Assembly: GCA_001970855.1 (NCBI GenBank)
Contig: LSSN01000116.1
Location: 36,378 to 58,061, forward strand
Source of the DNA: Smittium culicis
Lineage: Eukaryota > Kickxellomycota > Harpellomycetes > Harpellales > Legeriomycetaceae
Direction: 5' to 3'
Length of the DNA: 21,684 bases
In this document: positions 11,301 through 19,011 of the stretch, in pieces
Position numbering within the stretch: position 1 is the stretch's first letter
Layout of the letters: every line of letters begins with the position of its first letter
Program-made: the position numbers and the translations under genes
The notes under the pieces: model-generated
What the model was told of the DNA's origin: nothing
Databases searched by the model: none
What the model saw: the letters and a program-made list of their open reading frames with translations, nothing else

Positions 11301-14300
11301 TTGTCCATATTGGTACATGGTTCAAAACAAATTAGAAGAATGTTAATTCTTTCTGTGATTGATAAAGACGAAGAAAATGGCCCAGAAATAGTAAATAATT
11401 CAGCAACAAAAGTAGAGTCTATTGGGTTATCAAACGATTTAATGAAATCAAGTATAAATTCAGATAGATCGGTGCTTTCATCAGTTTCTCTAAAGCAATT
11501 TATTTTAAAAAATAAATAAGGTTTCAAGATTGAGATGTAGTATGGAGTTATTGGTACGGTGACATTAAATAATGATTGATCTTTATTAATATGTTCCCAA
11601 CCAAAAATTTCATAAAAATCTCCGCAGCATAAACTTGAAATTCCATAAAAAACGCCAAGGTTGTCTGAATTAGCTAGTAGAGTCCAGTTAAGTTCATCTT
11701 GGAATAAGTAATCTGAATCGATTTTTAAAGATAGTAGATCTCTAATAAAGCTCCCAAAAGTAATTTTTGAAAGGTTAATTTTTGCTGACACGCTTTCATT
11801 GACAGAAGTAGAAACTAGCGACTGTAAAGTGGAAGCTAATTCTATTCTTAAATTCAATTGATCAAGGTTATCTGAAATGGAGCAATGTGTATAAAGGTCT
11901 TTTAAAAGAGATAATAAATCTATGACAAAACTTAATCCAGATGAAAATTCCTGGTTATTTTTACGACTGAGATTATTGCTAAGCGAGCTGAGCGAAGACA
12001 CGCTATAATAGCTAACTTTTTCAACTAAATTGGATTCGATAAAATCTATAATTTTGAGGGCAATTTCTTTTGATTTAAATACAAATTTGGAAATGATAAA
12101 ATCTTGAATTTTTTTAGATTTGGTAATAGTTTCAGAGGGATTGCTATTATCGAACCTGTATAAAAACCACTCGCATAATAATTCGATCTTGTTATCGAAC
12201 ATGCCATCAAATTTTACAGTTGCTCCTAAGCCATCTAGGGCTTTTAAAATAATGGCTTTATCTGTAGTACGCATGTTTTCTTTAGAAAATGCTAAATTTT
12301 TTAGCCTGTCATCTTTTGCATTAGGTATCTCACATACTTCATTACCTATATCACGATCTTTGCTACTTTTACCACTACTTAATGATTTAGTATGGTCAAT
12401 ATTAGGATGTATTTGGTCATGTTCAGATATTATTTGGCCTGTTAAAACGGAAACAGGCACTAAGTAATCTTCGCTTGAAAGAGTGTTTAGGTTTGAACAC
12501 AAGCTCAAATCATTAGCGCCTTTGTGTTCTGCTGTATTTTCTGAAACCGCTTTTTTCCAAATAAGAACAGAGTCATCGATTTTATCTAGGGGGCAAATCT
12601 GAATAGCGTACGAGACTATTTCGAGTTTTTTATCATAATCTAAGAAGTCTTGTGAGCCCAGAGTAGAAATTATTTCCCAAATGTTTTCAACCAGAGATGA
12701 ATTATTTAGCTTGAGCCTTGGTACATTTTTCAGCTGTTTCATAAACTGGTATGCGGCGTCTAAATCCTTATTATTAATTGCAGATTCTATCAACAGGGCT
12801 ATAATTAAAGCTTCTTCTGCTGAATTAATTGTATTTGAACGACTTTCTTGTCTATCGAGAGAAGATGCAGCACTCCACTGAGAAGAATTTAGAAGTTTTT
12901 TGCCAACTTTAGCTATGCTTGAGCTAAAGTCGATAGTCTTAAAGTTGGGAGAAGAAATTACACTATTTGAGCCATTTCCATTTGCCTCAGTGATGCCATC
13001 CTGAAGATCACTATAGAAGTAACCCAGCAAGCGAGCTGCTTCTCTAATAATTTTAGGTTTTTTGTAAGCTCTTGGATTGCTATTTAATACCTGCTTGATG
13101 AGAACAGGTATAGATTTTGCTGTTCTAGCTTGGATCGGAACAATGTCTTGTAAGTTATAGTTCTCTTTAGATAGCTTTAATGAGTCATTTTTGCCTTTCA
13201 TATTAGACAAGTTATCAGAGAACATAGAAAGTCCATCGTAATCTGTATTAGTAACAGTCCAAAGTAAGTGAACTCCTTCCAAAAAAGATATTTCGCTTTT
13301 AGCTATTGGGGAATTTTTAACCAACTCTAGAAGTGTAAGACATTTCTGTAAATCAAGACTTTCGATATTCCCAGATATTGAGTTATTTGCGATTTCTTGA
13401 GAAAATTCAACTAAAGTATTTACAGAAGACTCATAGTCGAGGCTAATCGAATTGTGAGTCGAGGATTCAGGATTTGAGATAGTTTTTAATAAATGCTTTG
13501 CAAATTCATAATCCTCAGATATCAAAAGAGTTTTAAAAAAGAAACTGTTTATTTGGTTTAGCTTTAGTGAGCCTAGCGAGCCAAACCCTCCGCCATATAA
13601 AGAATTGAGAGAATTGTAATAATCAAGCCAAAATGAATAATTGCTTTCAAACGATGTGCTTTGAGAGATGAGATAATCGTTGTATATTTCACTTTGATAT
13701 TTGGTAATTTTGATCAACGTTTTTAGGGCAGTTTTGTTGTCGTTGACGATTTCTAAAAACCAGCAGAAGTTTAGAGGCTCCAGGTGAAATTTTGAAAGAA
13801 TCTCAAACTGGTTAATATGAAAGTTTATCAAGAGGGGAATATCGTTATGGTAAGATTTATCGATTAGATAAAATAGATCTAAAATAGATTGGTAGTTGTA
13901 AGTAGCTTTTGCAGGTAATTTTTGGAATTTTGAGTAAAAATAGGAAGCAGAATCATTGCTAAGCTTTTGGAGGCTGATTTCGGAATAGTTTGTTAAGGAT
14001 TTATAGTTGTTAATCTGAGAAACAGAGATTTTATGAACTAATTTTGAGTAAAATGGGATAAAAAGGCAAGCTCCAGGGATTGGGAAGTTGTTATTTGTCA
14101 TGAGGGAGATGTAATCGAGATGATTCGAGTTGAACTCGGGCCAAAATATAGTTACATTTTTTTGATTCTTAATACATAGAATAGTTTCATGAGGGTAAAG
14201 CTCAGATATTTTAAAAATCCATGAATACCAGATAGTTAGTGCATTAGAGAATTCGAGTTCCTTTTTTTTTATAATATCGATGTGAGAAAATGAGTCTGAA

Positions 14301-15043
14301 AATATATAACTTTTAGTCATAGAGAGATAATTGGTAGCAATGTCAAATATGTTTTCGATCAGAAAGGTGGAAAATTCTTGAGAGTTTGATAAAGCATTGA
14401 AGGGGGAGTTTGCAATCGAATCGATTTTAGGAAGAAAGGCAGAAATCAACGAGTCAATTTTCTTGAAAGCTAGATTTTGCGAAAAAGTGATTACTTCGGC
14501 AGAATCAGAATTTTGGAAAGAGAGGGCGTCGTAGTGTATTCCTAGGAATGCTTTAGGATCGTAGAAATAAGGATCTAAAAAAAAGAGGAAAATTTCTTTT
14601 GCAAATGAGGCTTTTGTAGCCACTTCTTTAAAAAGCAATAAAAAAGTGTTTGTAGTTTCATCAGAAAGAGAGTTTTGAGATATAAATTGTAAGAAAGAGA
14701 CTTCGAGGCATTGTAGAAAAGATGCAGAATAATCTATTCTACCGGTTTTCTGATCGATATTAAAGGAGTGATTGAGAACTTGTATCAGCTTTTTGTAAAA
14801 ATAAAACTTTTTATCGGAATTAGCTAGATTGATGCATTCTTTTGAAGCTATAAGTTCAATTTTTTTATATGTACTAATAGGGTCATATTTTTGGAAGTAT
14901 GATTTAGGATCGTGGAATATAAGGTCTCCCGAGAGCGATATCAGCTCCTCTGAAAGTAATTTTACAATAATTGAAGATGCAGGCGAGCAAGGATCTACAG
15001 AAGTGTCAGAACGCAGATCATGGAATATATCAGTGGAATCCAT
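8360..15043 (-). CDS. SEC39: SEC39/NBAS-like Dsl1 (NRZ) tethering-complex subunit, very long form
   Basis: Sec39, called NBAS in animals, is a peripheral ER-membrane subunit of the Dsl1/NRZ tether, which captures COPI vesicles returning from the Golgi to the ER. This 2227-residue protein is almost all predicted helix and lacks obvious membrane segments. Recognition rests on the Sec39 domain: a VLNSNPRAYKK segment near residue 656 resembles the NPRLYKD region of yeast Sec39; a helical EEALIIALLIE..DLDAAY stretch (about 742-765) and CPLDKIDDSVLIW (from about 816) match the yeast CPLEEVEIV..W region in the same order. Residues 1-850 would then cover all of yeast Sec39 (709 residues), and 850-1900 is an NBAS-sized helical extension. 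I see no N-terminal beta-propeller as in human NBAS. Residues about 1900-2227 form an acidic, Ser/Asn-rich, probably disordered tail with four Trp-acidic motifs (W1943, W2133, W2169, W2216). The ATG is the first Met after an in-frame stop at 15071-15073, has A at -3, and the whole 6.7 kb is intronless. Confidence 0.85.
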   Translation of the reverse strand: MDSTDIFHDLRSDTSVDPCSPASSIIVKLLSEELISLSGDLIFHDPKSYFQKYDPISTYKKIELIASKECINLANSDKKFYFYKKLIQVLNHSFNIDQKTGRIDYSASFLQCLEVSFLQFISQNSLSDETTNTFLLLFKEVATKASFAKEIFLFFLDPYFYDPKAFLGIHYDALSFQNSDSAEVITFSQNLAFKKIDSLISAFLPKIDSIANSPFNALSNSQEFSTFLIENIFDIATNYLSMTKSYIFSDSFSHIDIIKKKELEFSNALTIWYSWIFKISELYPHETILCIKNQKNVTIFWPEFNSNHLDYISLMTNNNFPIPGACLFIPFYSKLVHKISVSQINNYKSLTNYSEISLQKLSNDSASYFYSKFQKLPAKATYNYQSILDLFYLIDKSYHNDIPLLINFHINQFEILSKFHLEPLNFCWFLEIVNDNKTALKTLIKITKYQSEIYNDYLISQSTSFESNYSFWLDYYNSLNSLYGGGFGSLGSLKLNQINSFFFKTLLISEDYEFAKHLLKTISNPESSTHNSISLDYESSVNTLVEFSQEIANNSISGNIESLDLQKCLTLLELVKNSPIAKSEISFLEGVHLLWTVTNTDYDGLSMFSDNLSNMKGKNDSLKLSKENYNLQDIVPIQARTAKSIPVLIKQVLNSNPRAYKKPKIIREAARLLGYFYSDLQDGITEANGNGSNSVISSPNFKTIDFSSSIAKVGKKLLNSSQWSAASSLDRQESRSNTINSAEEALIIALLIESAINNKDLDAAYQFMKQLKNVPRLKLNNSSLVENIWEIISTLGSQDFLDYDKKLEIVSYAIQICPLDKIDDSVLIWKKAVSENTAEHKGANDLSLCSNLNTLSSEDYLVPVSVLTGQIISEHDQIHPNIDHTKSLSSGKSSKDRDIGNEVCEIPNAKDDRLKNLAFSKENMRTTDKAIILKALDGLGATVKFDGMFDNKIELLCEWFLYRFDNSNPSETITKSKKIQDFIISKFVFKSKEIALKIIDFIESNLVEKVSYYSVSSLSSLSNNLSRKNNQEFSSGLSFVIDLLSLLKDLYTHCSISDNLDQLNLRIELASTLQSLVSTSVNESVSAKINLSKITFGSFIRDLLSLKIDSDYLFQDELNWTLLANSDNLGVFYGISSLCCGDFYEIFGWEHINKDQSLFNVTVPITPYYISILKPYLFFKINCFRETDESTDLSEFILDFIKSFDNPIDSTFVAELFTISGPFSSSLSITERINILLICFEPCTNMDKNPISKIFKDYSNYMYSQLYWLITLHEISIIRDPFEFSALNTSEFIEFIDPSSLELRYSYSDLNPNVNHPSWAKLVYDNISNVICDIIYNGDNFYFAISISSLVVNYFARIGLSSFKFSIDNSIEKFFVKLLPIIDMPNFQSKINKPVEDLVNILGCPVEFNCTSDLIDNKLVSNLIVSALHDSYCCIKSFLLTSIGNSNKSISLDQKIVLVDLVNFKSWKFLHAKESDGAPIPDDFYIQSINIILQANFPGFEYKSNNDNLADFYLNLVERLFSEQSKSFSGKSKTAKLDLYTVVILIKILFLIDRKYPEATYHIVSAKIENIPFSHNCVLGFISSLISEKYYEMALGLTLLTLERLGIDSRSDIKSKNPMSIMRFDLNYLISESEQIENLYTNNSYSPEDAANSFSLGFFIYFTLYFNSGIFTRFSSKDPQLNSNCALDIDLLTIAIKSILKNKEILSKSLKSKYFLAAVGIVLSSNIDELGSMDIVAQEVLELNDYLIQDKSAFFELIFQFFIDLSIDNASLCKASIMGFFYDLLSNITVEIEDLRYSPNRILENYLISFKPSTSDVDSASFGKIFTNLIIIGIKYGLPESDLVNYIIEWNMNNESLNYAKHDSGHLKTPSIAIKNLCLEYEMIEDLEKAIRFLDTNKKQSTDSNIQKETVLGSSSKNPSYVPSPRNIEPIFNAEVDTESDGWGLDLDLEIDEAIPSSIEGKIGDSENIEPSIKPISLDNSLDTENDLVDFKNVAALTQDSLYDPSNGVQSQSDNNIINKKQIVDNSSTNFANVEKNELLIDSIDFNGKNNKQLTKEDANTSHAEYLDGSTDLNISSIKNQTDISNDSANEKRSTSDSNNASINQAISTINSKQNDLEKVKQEILTLPTVDGWSDIHLDLNDEISSFNIPSGNEKSPEALDQSTDFEGWDNLDVVIEPETSLQPSEKDNRDPKHTSQNTNRTNIILEQNENLGEGWGSLDEDLDLSL

Positions 15044-15135
15044 ATTTGATAAGTTTGAGAAAGAAGAAAGTTAGCATTGCTATGAGATTAGAATTTAATG
15101 TATTTGTTATACTCTATTTCGTTTCTGATAATATT

Positions 15136-15279
15136 CCAATTTTCCAAACATATCCCACTCTCCACACCTTCAACCAATAGAAACGTCTATTTAGTTCAAT
15201 AAAGCTCAATTTACCTGTACATTTGCATTTTAGCCAATAATACGCAAACACTCAATTATACTCAAGCATTTGGACCAAT
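15136..15279. promoter_or_regulatory. Cluster of four CCAAT boxes upstream of the SEC39-like gene
   Basis: CCAAT occurs on the plus strand at 15136-15140, 15174-15178, 15234-15238 and 15275-15279, about 93 to 236 bp before the minus-strand start codon. Seen from the gene they read ATTGG. CCAAT is the core site of the HAP/NF-Y complex, which binds in either orientation. In DNA this poor in C four sites in 144 bp is more than composition would give. Regulation by NF-Y is an inference. Confidence 0.4.
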
Positions 15280-15296
15280 ACCATTACAGTATCTTT

Positions 15297-15303
15297 TTTT
15301 ATA
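15297..15303 (-). promoter_or_regulatory. TATA-like element upstream of the SEC39-like gene
   Basis: On the minus strand the sequence reads GTATAAAAAAAG, about 254 bp before the start codon and just upstream of the CCAAT cluster. Position and sequence suit a core promoter element, but A/T strings are common here, so support is weak. Confidence 0.25.
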
Positions 15304-15452
15304 CTGAAATTTAATACCAGAGCTGATATGGGAATTTATTACAGCGGAGAATCTAATCGTGATTAGGTTTTTTCAAGTATACTGTTGTTGATATCATTTA
15401 CTTCTTAACCATTTCCCGCCCAACACTCATATAAAAAACAAATTTATTGATT

Positions 15453-15760
15453 TGCTAATTATTCATTTTTAAATTATTATTTGCTGCTATTCTTCAACAC
15501 GCAATAATTTTTATAGCGTTGGGATTATATTATTTTCATTGAATCTATTTAGCTATATTTGGTAGATCATGAACAGTCTACCGCTCCTGAATGGGTTAGC
15601 TATTAACTAATATCCAAGTTTCTTTTTAAAGTATGCGCTTTTTATGGCACTAAGAGTTACTATATGAAAATATTGATTTTGAATCTGGTAGTATTTAGCA
15701 GATAATTCAAGAAAAAATACCATCCCTATATATCGGATAAAAATAACGCCTTCTAAAATA
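15453..15760 (+). repeat. Dispersed repeat, copy 2 (between the SEC39-like gene and the LINE remnant)
   Basis: This is collinear with copy 1 at 5831-6150 on the same strand; the shared blocks are 15480-15499, 15589-15600, 15662-15681 and 15733-15750. It carries its own stem-loop, GGTAGA-N10-TCTACC, at 15561-15582. Relative to copy 1 it has insertions (for example about 15 bases near 15647-15661) and many substitutions, so the copies are old. It lies about 410 bp upstream of the SEC39-like start codon and about 180 bp from the LINE remnant. It has no reading frame. Ends are approximate, and no target-site duplication was found. Confidence 0.65.
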
Positions 15761-15937
15761 TTTCTTGCACAGCAAAATTCTCCATTAAAAGTAATAACAA
15801 ATGATATCGATTGCTAGATTTTATATTATCAAATAAGTTTACAGTATTTCGTTCACGTAAAAAAAAGTCGGTAAAATTGGGCATAAAATTATAATATATC
15901 AGCAATATTATATACTTTTTTTATTCCTCAGGAAAAT

Positions 15938-16549
15938 TTATATCAACATTAATAAAAAATATTCAAAACTAACTTTAAAATATATAAAAGTCTTAATAAA
16001 AAGTAAAAAAATTATCAGAAAAGTTTTCAACTGATCCTCCCTCCGCCGCTCTAGCGGCTCCGTTCCCACAATTAATTGGTTCCAAGGAGCTGGTAAATCA
16101 CTTATGCTATCTAGTATAAGCGATATGGCTACCCGAATATCATCCAAAATTTTTGCTCTTTTCAGCTCATAAATTTCACCGGCGGCACCAATGCGGAACT
16201 GGATTAAATATTGTTTAGATTCCTCTCCACAAGAAGCTTTCCATTTAGCCCCAACCGGGCTTCATAGTTTAGAAATAAAAAAAAATTCGTCAGAACTGAT
16301 CGGCATCGGTATGAACAGACCGATCGTTTTATTTCGTACTCTGTTCCAAATGAAGCAGTCTAACAGTATGTGATCCGCTGTCTCAGGTTTTTTGAATTCG
16401 CAACAAGCACAAAATATTTTATACTTTTTGTTGATGATTTTCGTGTTGGATATATGCTGGGCAGTCCAATAGCTGACCATTCGCAATTTCCCGATTTCTT
16501 GGATACCCAGCCTCGATTGTGGGCGTACATTGTTTTCAGACCAATTCAA
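15938..16549 (-). pseudogene. LINE pol C terminus with RT-associated zinc-binding domain, interrupted by TGA
   Basis: This is the best-preserved part of the LINE remnant, in one frame from 16549 down to 15938 with an internal TGA at 16262-16264. The upstream half carries YWTAQHIS followed by C-x2-C (FCACC), PETADH and H-x4-C (HILLDC), the arrangement of the zinc-binding domain found after reverse transcriptase in many fungal and plant LINE proteins. After the stop the frame continues with GAAGEIYELKRAKILDD and a Trp-containing segment, then runs into AT-rich filler before its end. With stops and frameshifts upstream it cannot make a working polymerase. Confidence 0.8.
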
Positions 16550-17190
16550 CTGTCTTTGGATTTTATTTTTCGGCTAGTAACCCAGTATTGTATTTTGGAC
16601 AGATTATTTTTGATTTCTCTATTGGACAATTAAATCACAATCTGGCCAGCAGTGTCTGTCTGACAGTATCTTTTTATCCACCTTGAGCTGCCAGTTACCC
16701 ACGCTGTTTTTTGAGCCTTAGTTGGCTTGTTGATGAGATCGGATTATCCACTTTTTTATTGCTGGCTACTTGATATATGCTCGCTCACGGGAGGTGATGG
16801 TGTATAGGAACACTGAGCTGATTCCCAGTTCCTCGTGGATTCGTTTCATTTCAGCGCTTTTCCCTACCTTGAAAGCCAGTCGAGTTTCCTGATCAATAAC
16901 AGTATGTATTGGGTTACATCGGACGTGGCCCATCCCGAATTTCTCGCCTCAGTTGTATCCAATAGGTACCAAAACAGAATTTATGGATTTTATTATAAGT
17001 TCAGTGAGCATATTTGTCGGTTTAGAAAGCCATATCTATAGTTTAAGGTTTTCTGATCTTAATTTTTTTGTTTATTTTTGTTCCAGACACGCACCATATG
17101 CTAACCATGATATAGCTCAAGTAGGTTTAGCTGTCACCAGTTCTTATGTTTTGCCGCTGCATTGTTATGTCGACTCCGTTGAAATATTAT
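15938..17190 (-). mobile_element. Decayed, 5'-truncated non-LTR retrotransposon (jockey-like LINE), 3' half of ORF2
   Basis: Read on the minus strand, this region encodes the late part of a LINE pol protein in broken frames. It begins near 17190 with a segment containing DS-stop-TYL (17118-17135), matching the YTYLG motif after the RT palm. A second frame (17011 to about 16769) reads LIIKSINSVLVPIGYN, then a TGA at 16949-16951, then GEKFGM and a stretch ending RERAYIK before a TAG at 16766-16768. A shifted frame (16740 to about 16490) reads DLINKPTKAQKTAWVTGSSR and on to IGLKTMYAHNRGW, with two more stops. The first frame then resumes with RMVSYWTAQ and a zinc-binding motif. Endonuclease and RT catalytic parts are absent, which is typical of 5'-truncated LINE insertions. 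Family assignment is from remembered similarity to pol proteins of Smittium-type fungi. Confidence 0.85.
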
Positions 17191-17575
17191 ATACTGTCAT
17201 CAAAAAAAGTTTTCGAATGTTTTAATATCTTTTAATTACATTTTAAATACTAAATAAATTAACTTCAAACTTTTTACAAGCAACATGTACTTGATCTACT
17301 ACTGTCATTGAAATAATAACGTAGAAATATTTAATAAACTTAAATTTATTAAATTTAAATGAATTTTAAAAAAACTAAGATAAATTCTTGCTATTTTCAA
17401 AACTTCATACATCTAGCTTTGCTTTCAATAAAGATTTTGGCTTATCTGAAATGGTAGCCACAATTTTGGCACAATTTATCAATGTTTTTTTGTGAACTGT
17501 GATGATAAAATAGTCAAATTTTAACTATTTTCCGGTTATTTATAATGGGCTGAGATCTAGAGGCTGTGGTGGCGA

Positions 17576-17608
17576 AGCAAGCGTTACATAGCAAAAGATC
17601 CGCTTGCT
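17576..17608. repeat. Perfect 8-bp inverted repeat in a GC-richer patch
   Basis: AGCAAGCG (17576-17583) and CGCTTGCT (17601-17608) are exact complements around a 17-base loop. The stem is half G/C in otherwise A/T-rich DNA, so it would be a stable hairpin. A C-box-like GTGATGA (17499-17505) and a D-box-like CTGA (17550-17553) lie just to the left, but no terminal stem pairs around them. A small RNA is possible but not shown. Confidence 0.5.
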
Positions 17609-18410
17609 GTTTAACAATTATTTTATACTAAAATATTTACTGGTCAAATAATCTGGGTAAAATAATTGGTTAAAGTGATAATTTGCTTAAAATTTAAGGT
17701 AGGGTGTGTGATTTAAAGCTCGCTGTATTTTTTGAATAAAATTTAAGTGAATTTTAGTTGAACATAAAACATAGCAGTAAGGAAAGCGTTTAACTATTAA
17801 AGGATAGTATATCTTTTAAATAAATTAAATATATGAGGTGGTGTGTGTTTTGGGGTTTTTATTCGGGGAAGGGGGTTAATTTTTTATAAGAAAAGAGAAG
17901 ATAACTAGAAAAAAAACGTTTAATAATATTTATTTGTAGATTTTTTGTTGAATGTATAAAATAAAGAGATTCCAAATAAAAAGAAATAGGAAAAATGGAG
18001 GGAAATGGGCTTCATTTAATTTCCAAAAAAATGAATGGGTTCTTTAATATATGAAATCAAACGTTGGATATAAAAATTTTTAGTAGACAAAAAGGATTAA
18101 AGATAATATTTGAAGAATAATAAAGAGTAAAATAATAGATTATGATAACTGGGTAGATTTCAGAGGAATATAATCTAGAAAAAGAATGAAACGATTAGCT
18201 TAGCACACTCTACGACAATCTCTATATATAAGTCAAGTTTTGGACATCAATACGGATCACAGGTATTTAGAAGCTTATTTTAGGATATCCTGGTCAATAA
18301 TTCCCACGATTGAGTAGGTGAATATTTTATATCAATCATTTTAGATGTAGTCTCTGACTAGGAGCTCAATAATCTCAAAGAATTAAATTTTGTTGGAACG
18401 AGCTTAATTA

Positions 18411-18530
18411 AATGGCACTTGTAACTTGAGTCATCCAGCATACTTGAAGCAATGTCTGGGCGGATCTTTCGGTTGGTATATTGGTCCAATTTCCCTTTAG
18501 GTACGCAGCTGGTAGACCGGCAGAGGAAAT
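18411..18530. other. GC-richer island, unidentified fragment
   Basis: About 120 bases stand out as much less AT-rich than the flanks. The minus strand is open across it (18599 back to 18408, beginning at a GTG), giving a protein-like stretch that includes GLPAAYLKGNWTNIPTERSA before a stop. I do not recognise the family. The composition and the abrupt return to A/T runs suggest a fragment of an old coding exon or transposon. It is too short and lacks an ATG, so I do not call a gene. Confidence 0.35.
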
Positions 18531-18957
18531 TATTATTAGAATATTAGCTTTTTTATACCTTGTACCAACTTTACTATTTTTTATTTTACTAATCTTCACA
18601 TTTTGTTTTATTGCTATCGTACCAATAAAGTTCTGTGAAAAAAAAATTATAAATTAAGATATAGTATTATAACTTTCTAATATATTATACTATACAATGT
18701 TATGTGATATAATTTATAATGTGATAAGTAACACACAGCTATACTTTTTATTAACTGCTATCTTATTAATAATCTATCTAGATTTTAAAATATAGAAAAT
18801 CATAAAAATTTTATCGCGAAAAAAAAAAAAATTTGTTTACTAAAGCTAATATTGATTACTCAATAAAATTTTCCTATCTCGTAATACTTATTATACATTT
18901 TTACTTGCAAAGTATAAAACAATAAGATAAACACTAAATTTGTTATTAGTTTGAAAT

Positions 18958-19011
18958 GGTATCATTTCCCCCAATATTTTCAAAAACGGTACTATTTTTT
19001 TCAATATGTTT
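18958..19011 (+). repeat. Diverged tandem duplication, 30-bp period
   Basis: GGTATCATTTCCCCCAATAT (18958-18977) recurs 30 bases later as GGTACTATTTTTTTCAATAT (18988-19007). Shared positions are GGTA, TATTT/CATTT and CAATAT. The unit occurs only twice here. It is probably a simple replication slip followed by mutation. Confidence 0.45.

Noticed and set aside
8360..15043. Introns splitting the SEC39-like gene
   Set aside because: The frame is open for 2227 codons with sensible composition throughout, so no intron is needed.
16191..17225. Plus-strand open frames across the LINE region
   Set aside because: They are shadows of the minus-strand LINE remnant, which carries the recognisable RT-end and zinc-binding motifs.
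17499..17553. C/D-box snoRNA
   Set aside because: The C-like and D-like boxes are present, but no terminal stem pairs around them and the interval is short.
18408..18599. 63-codon minus-strand frame as a gene
   Set aside because: It starts at GTG, not ATG, is short, and its N-terminal part is AT-rich filler; only the GC-richer core is kept as an island.
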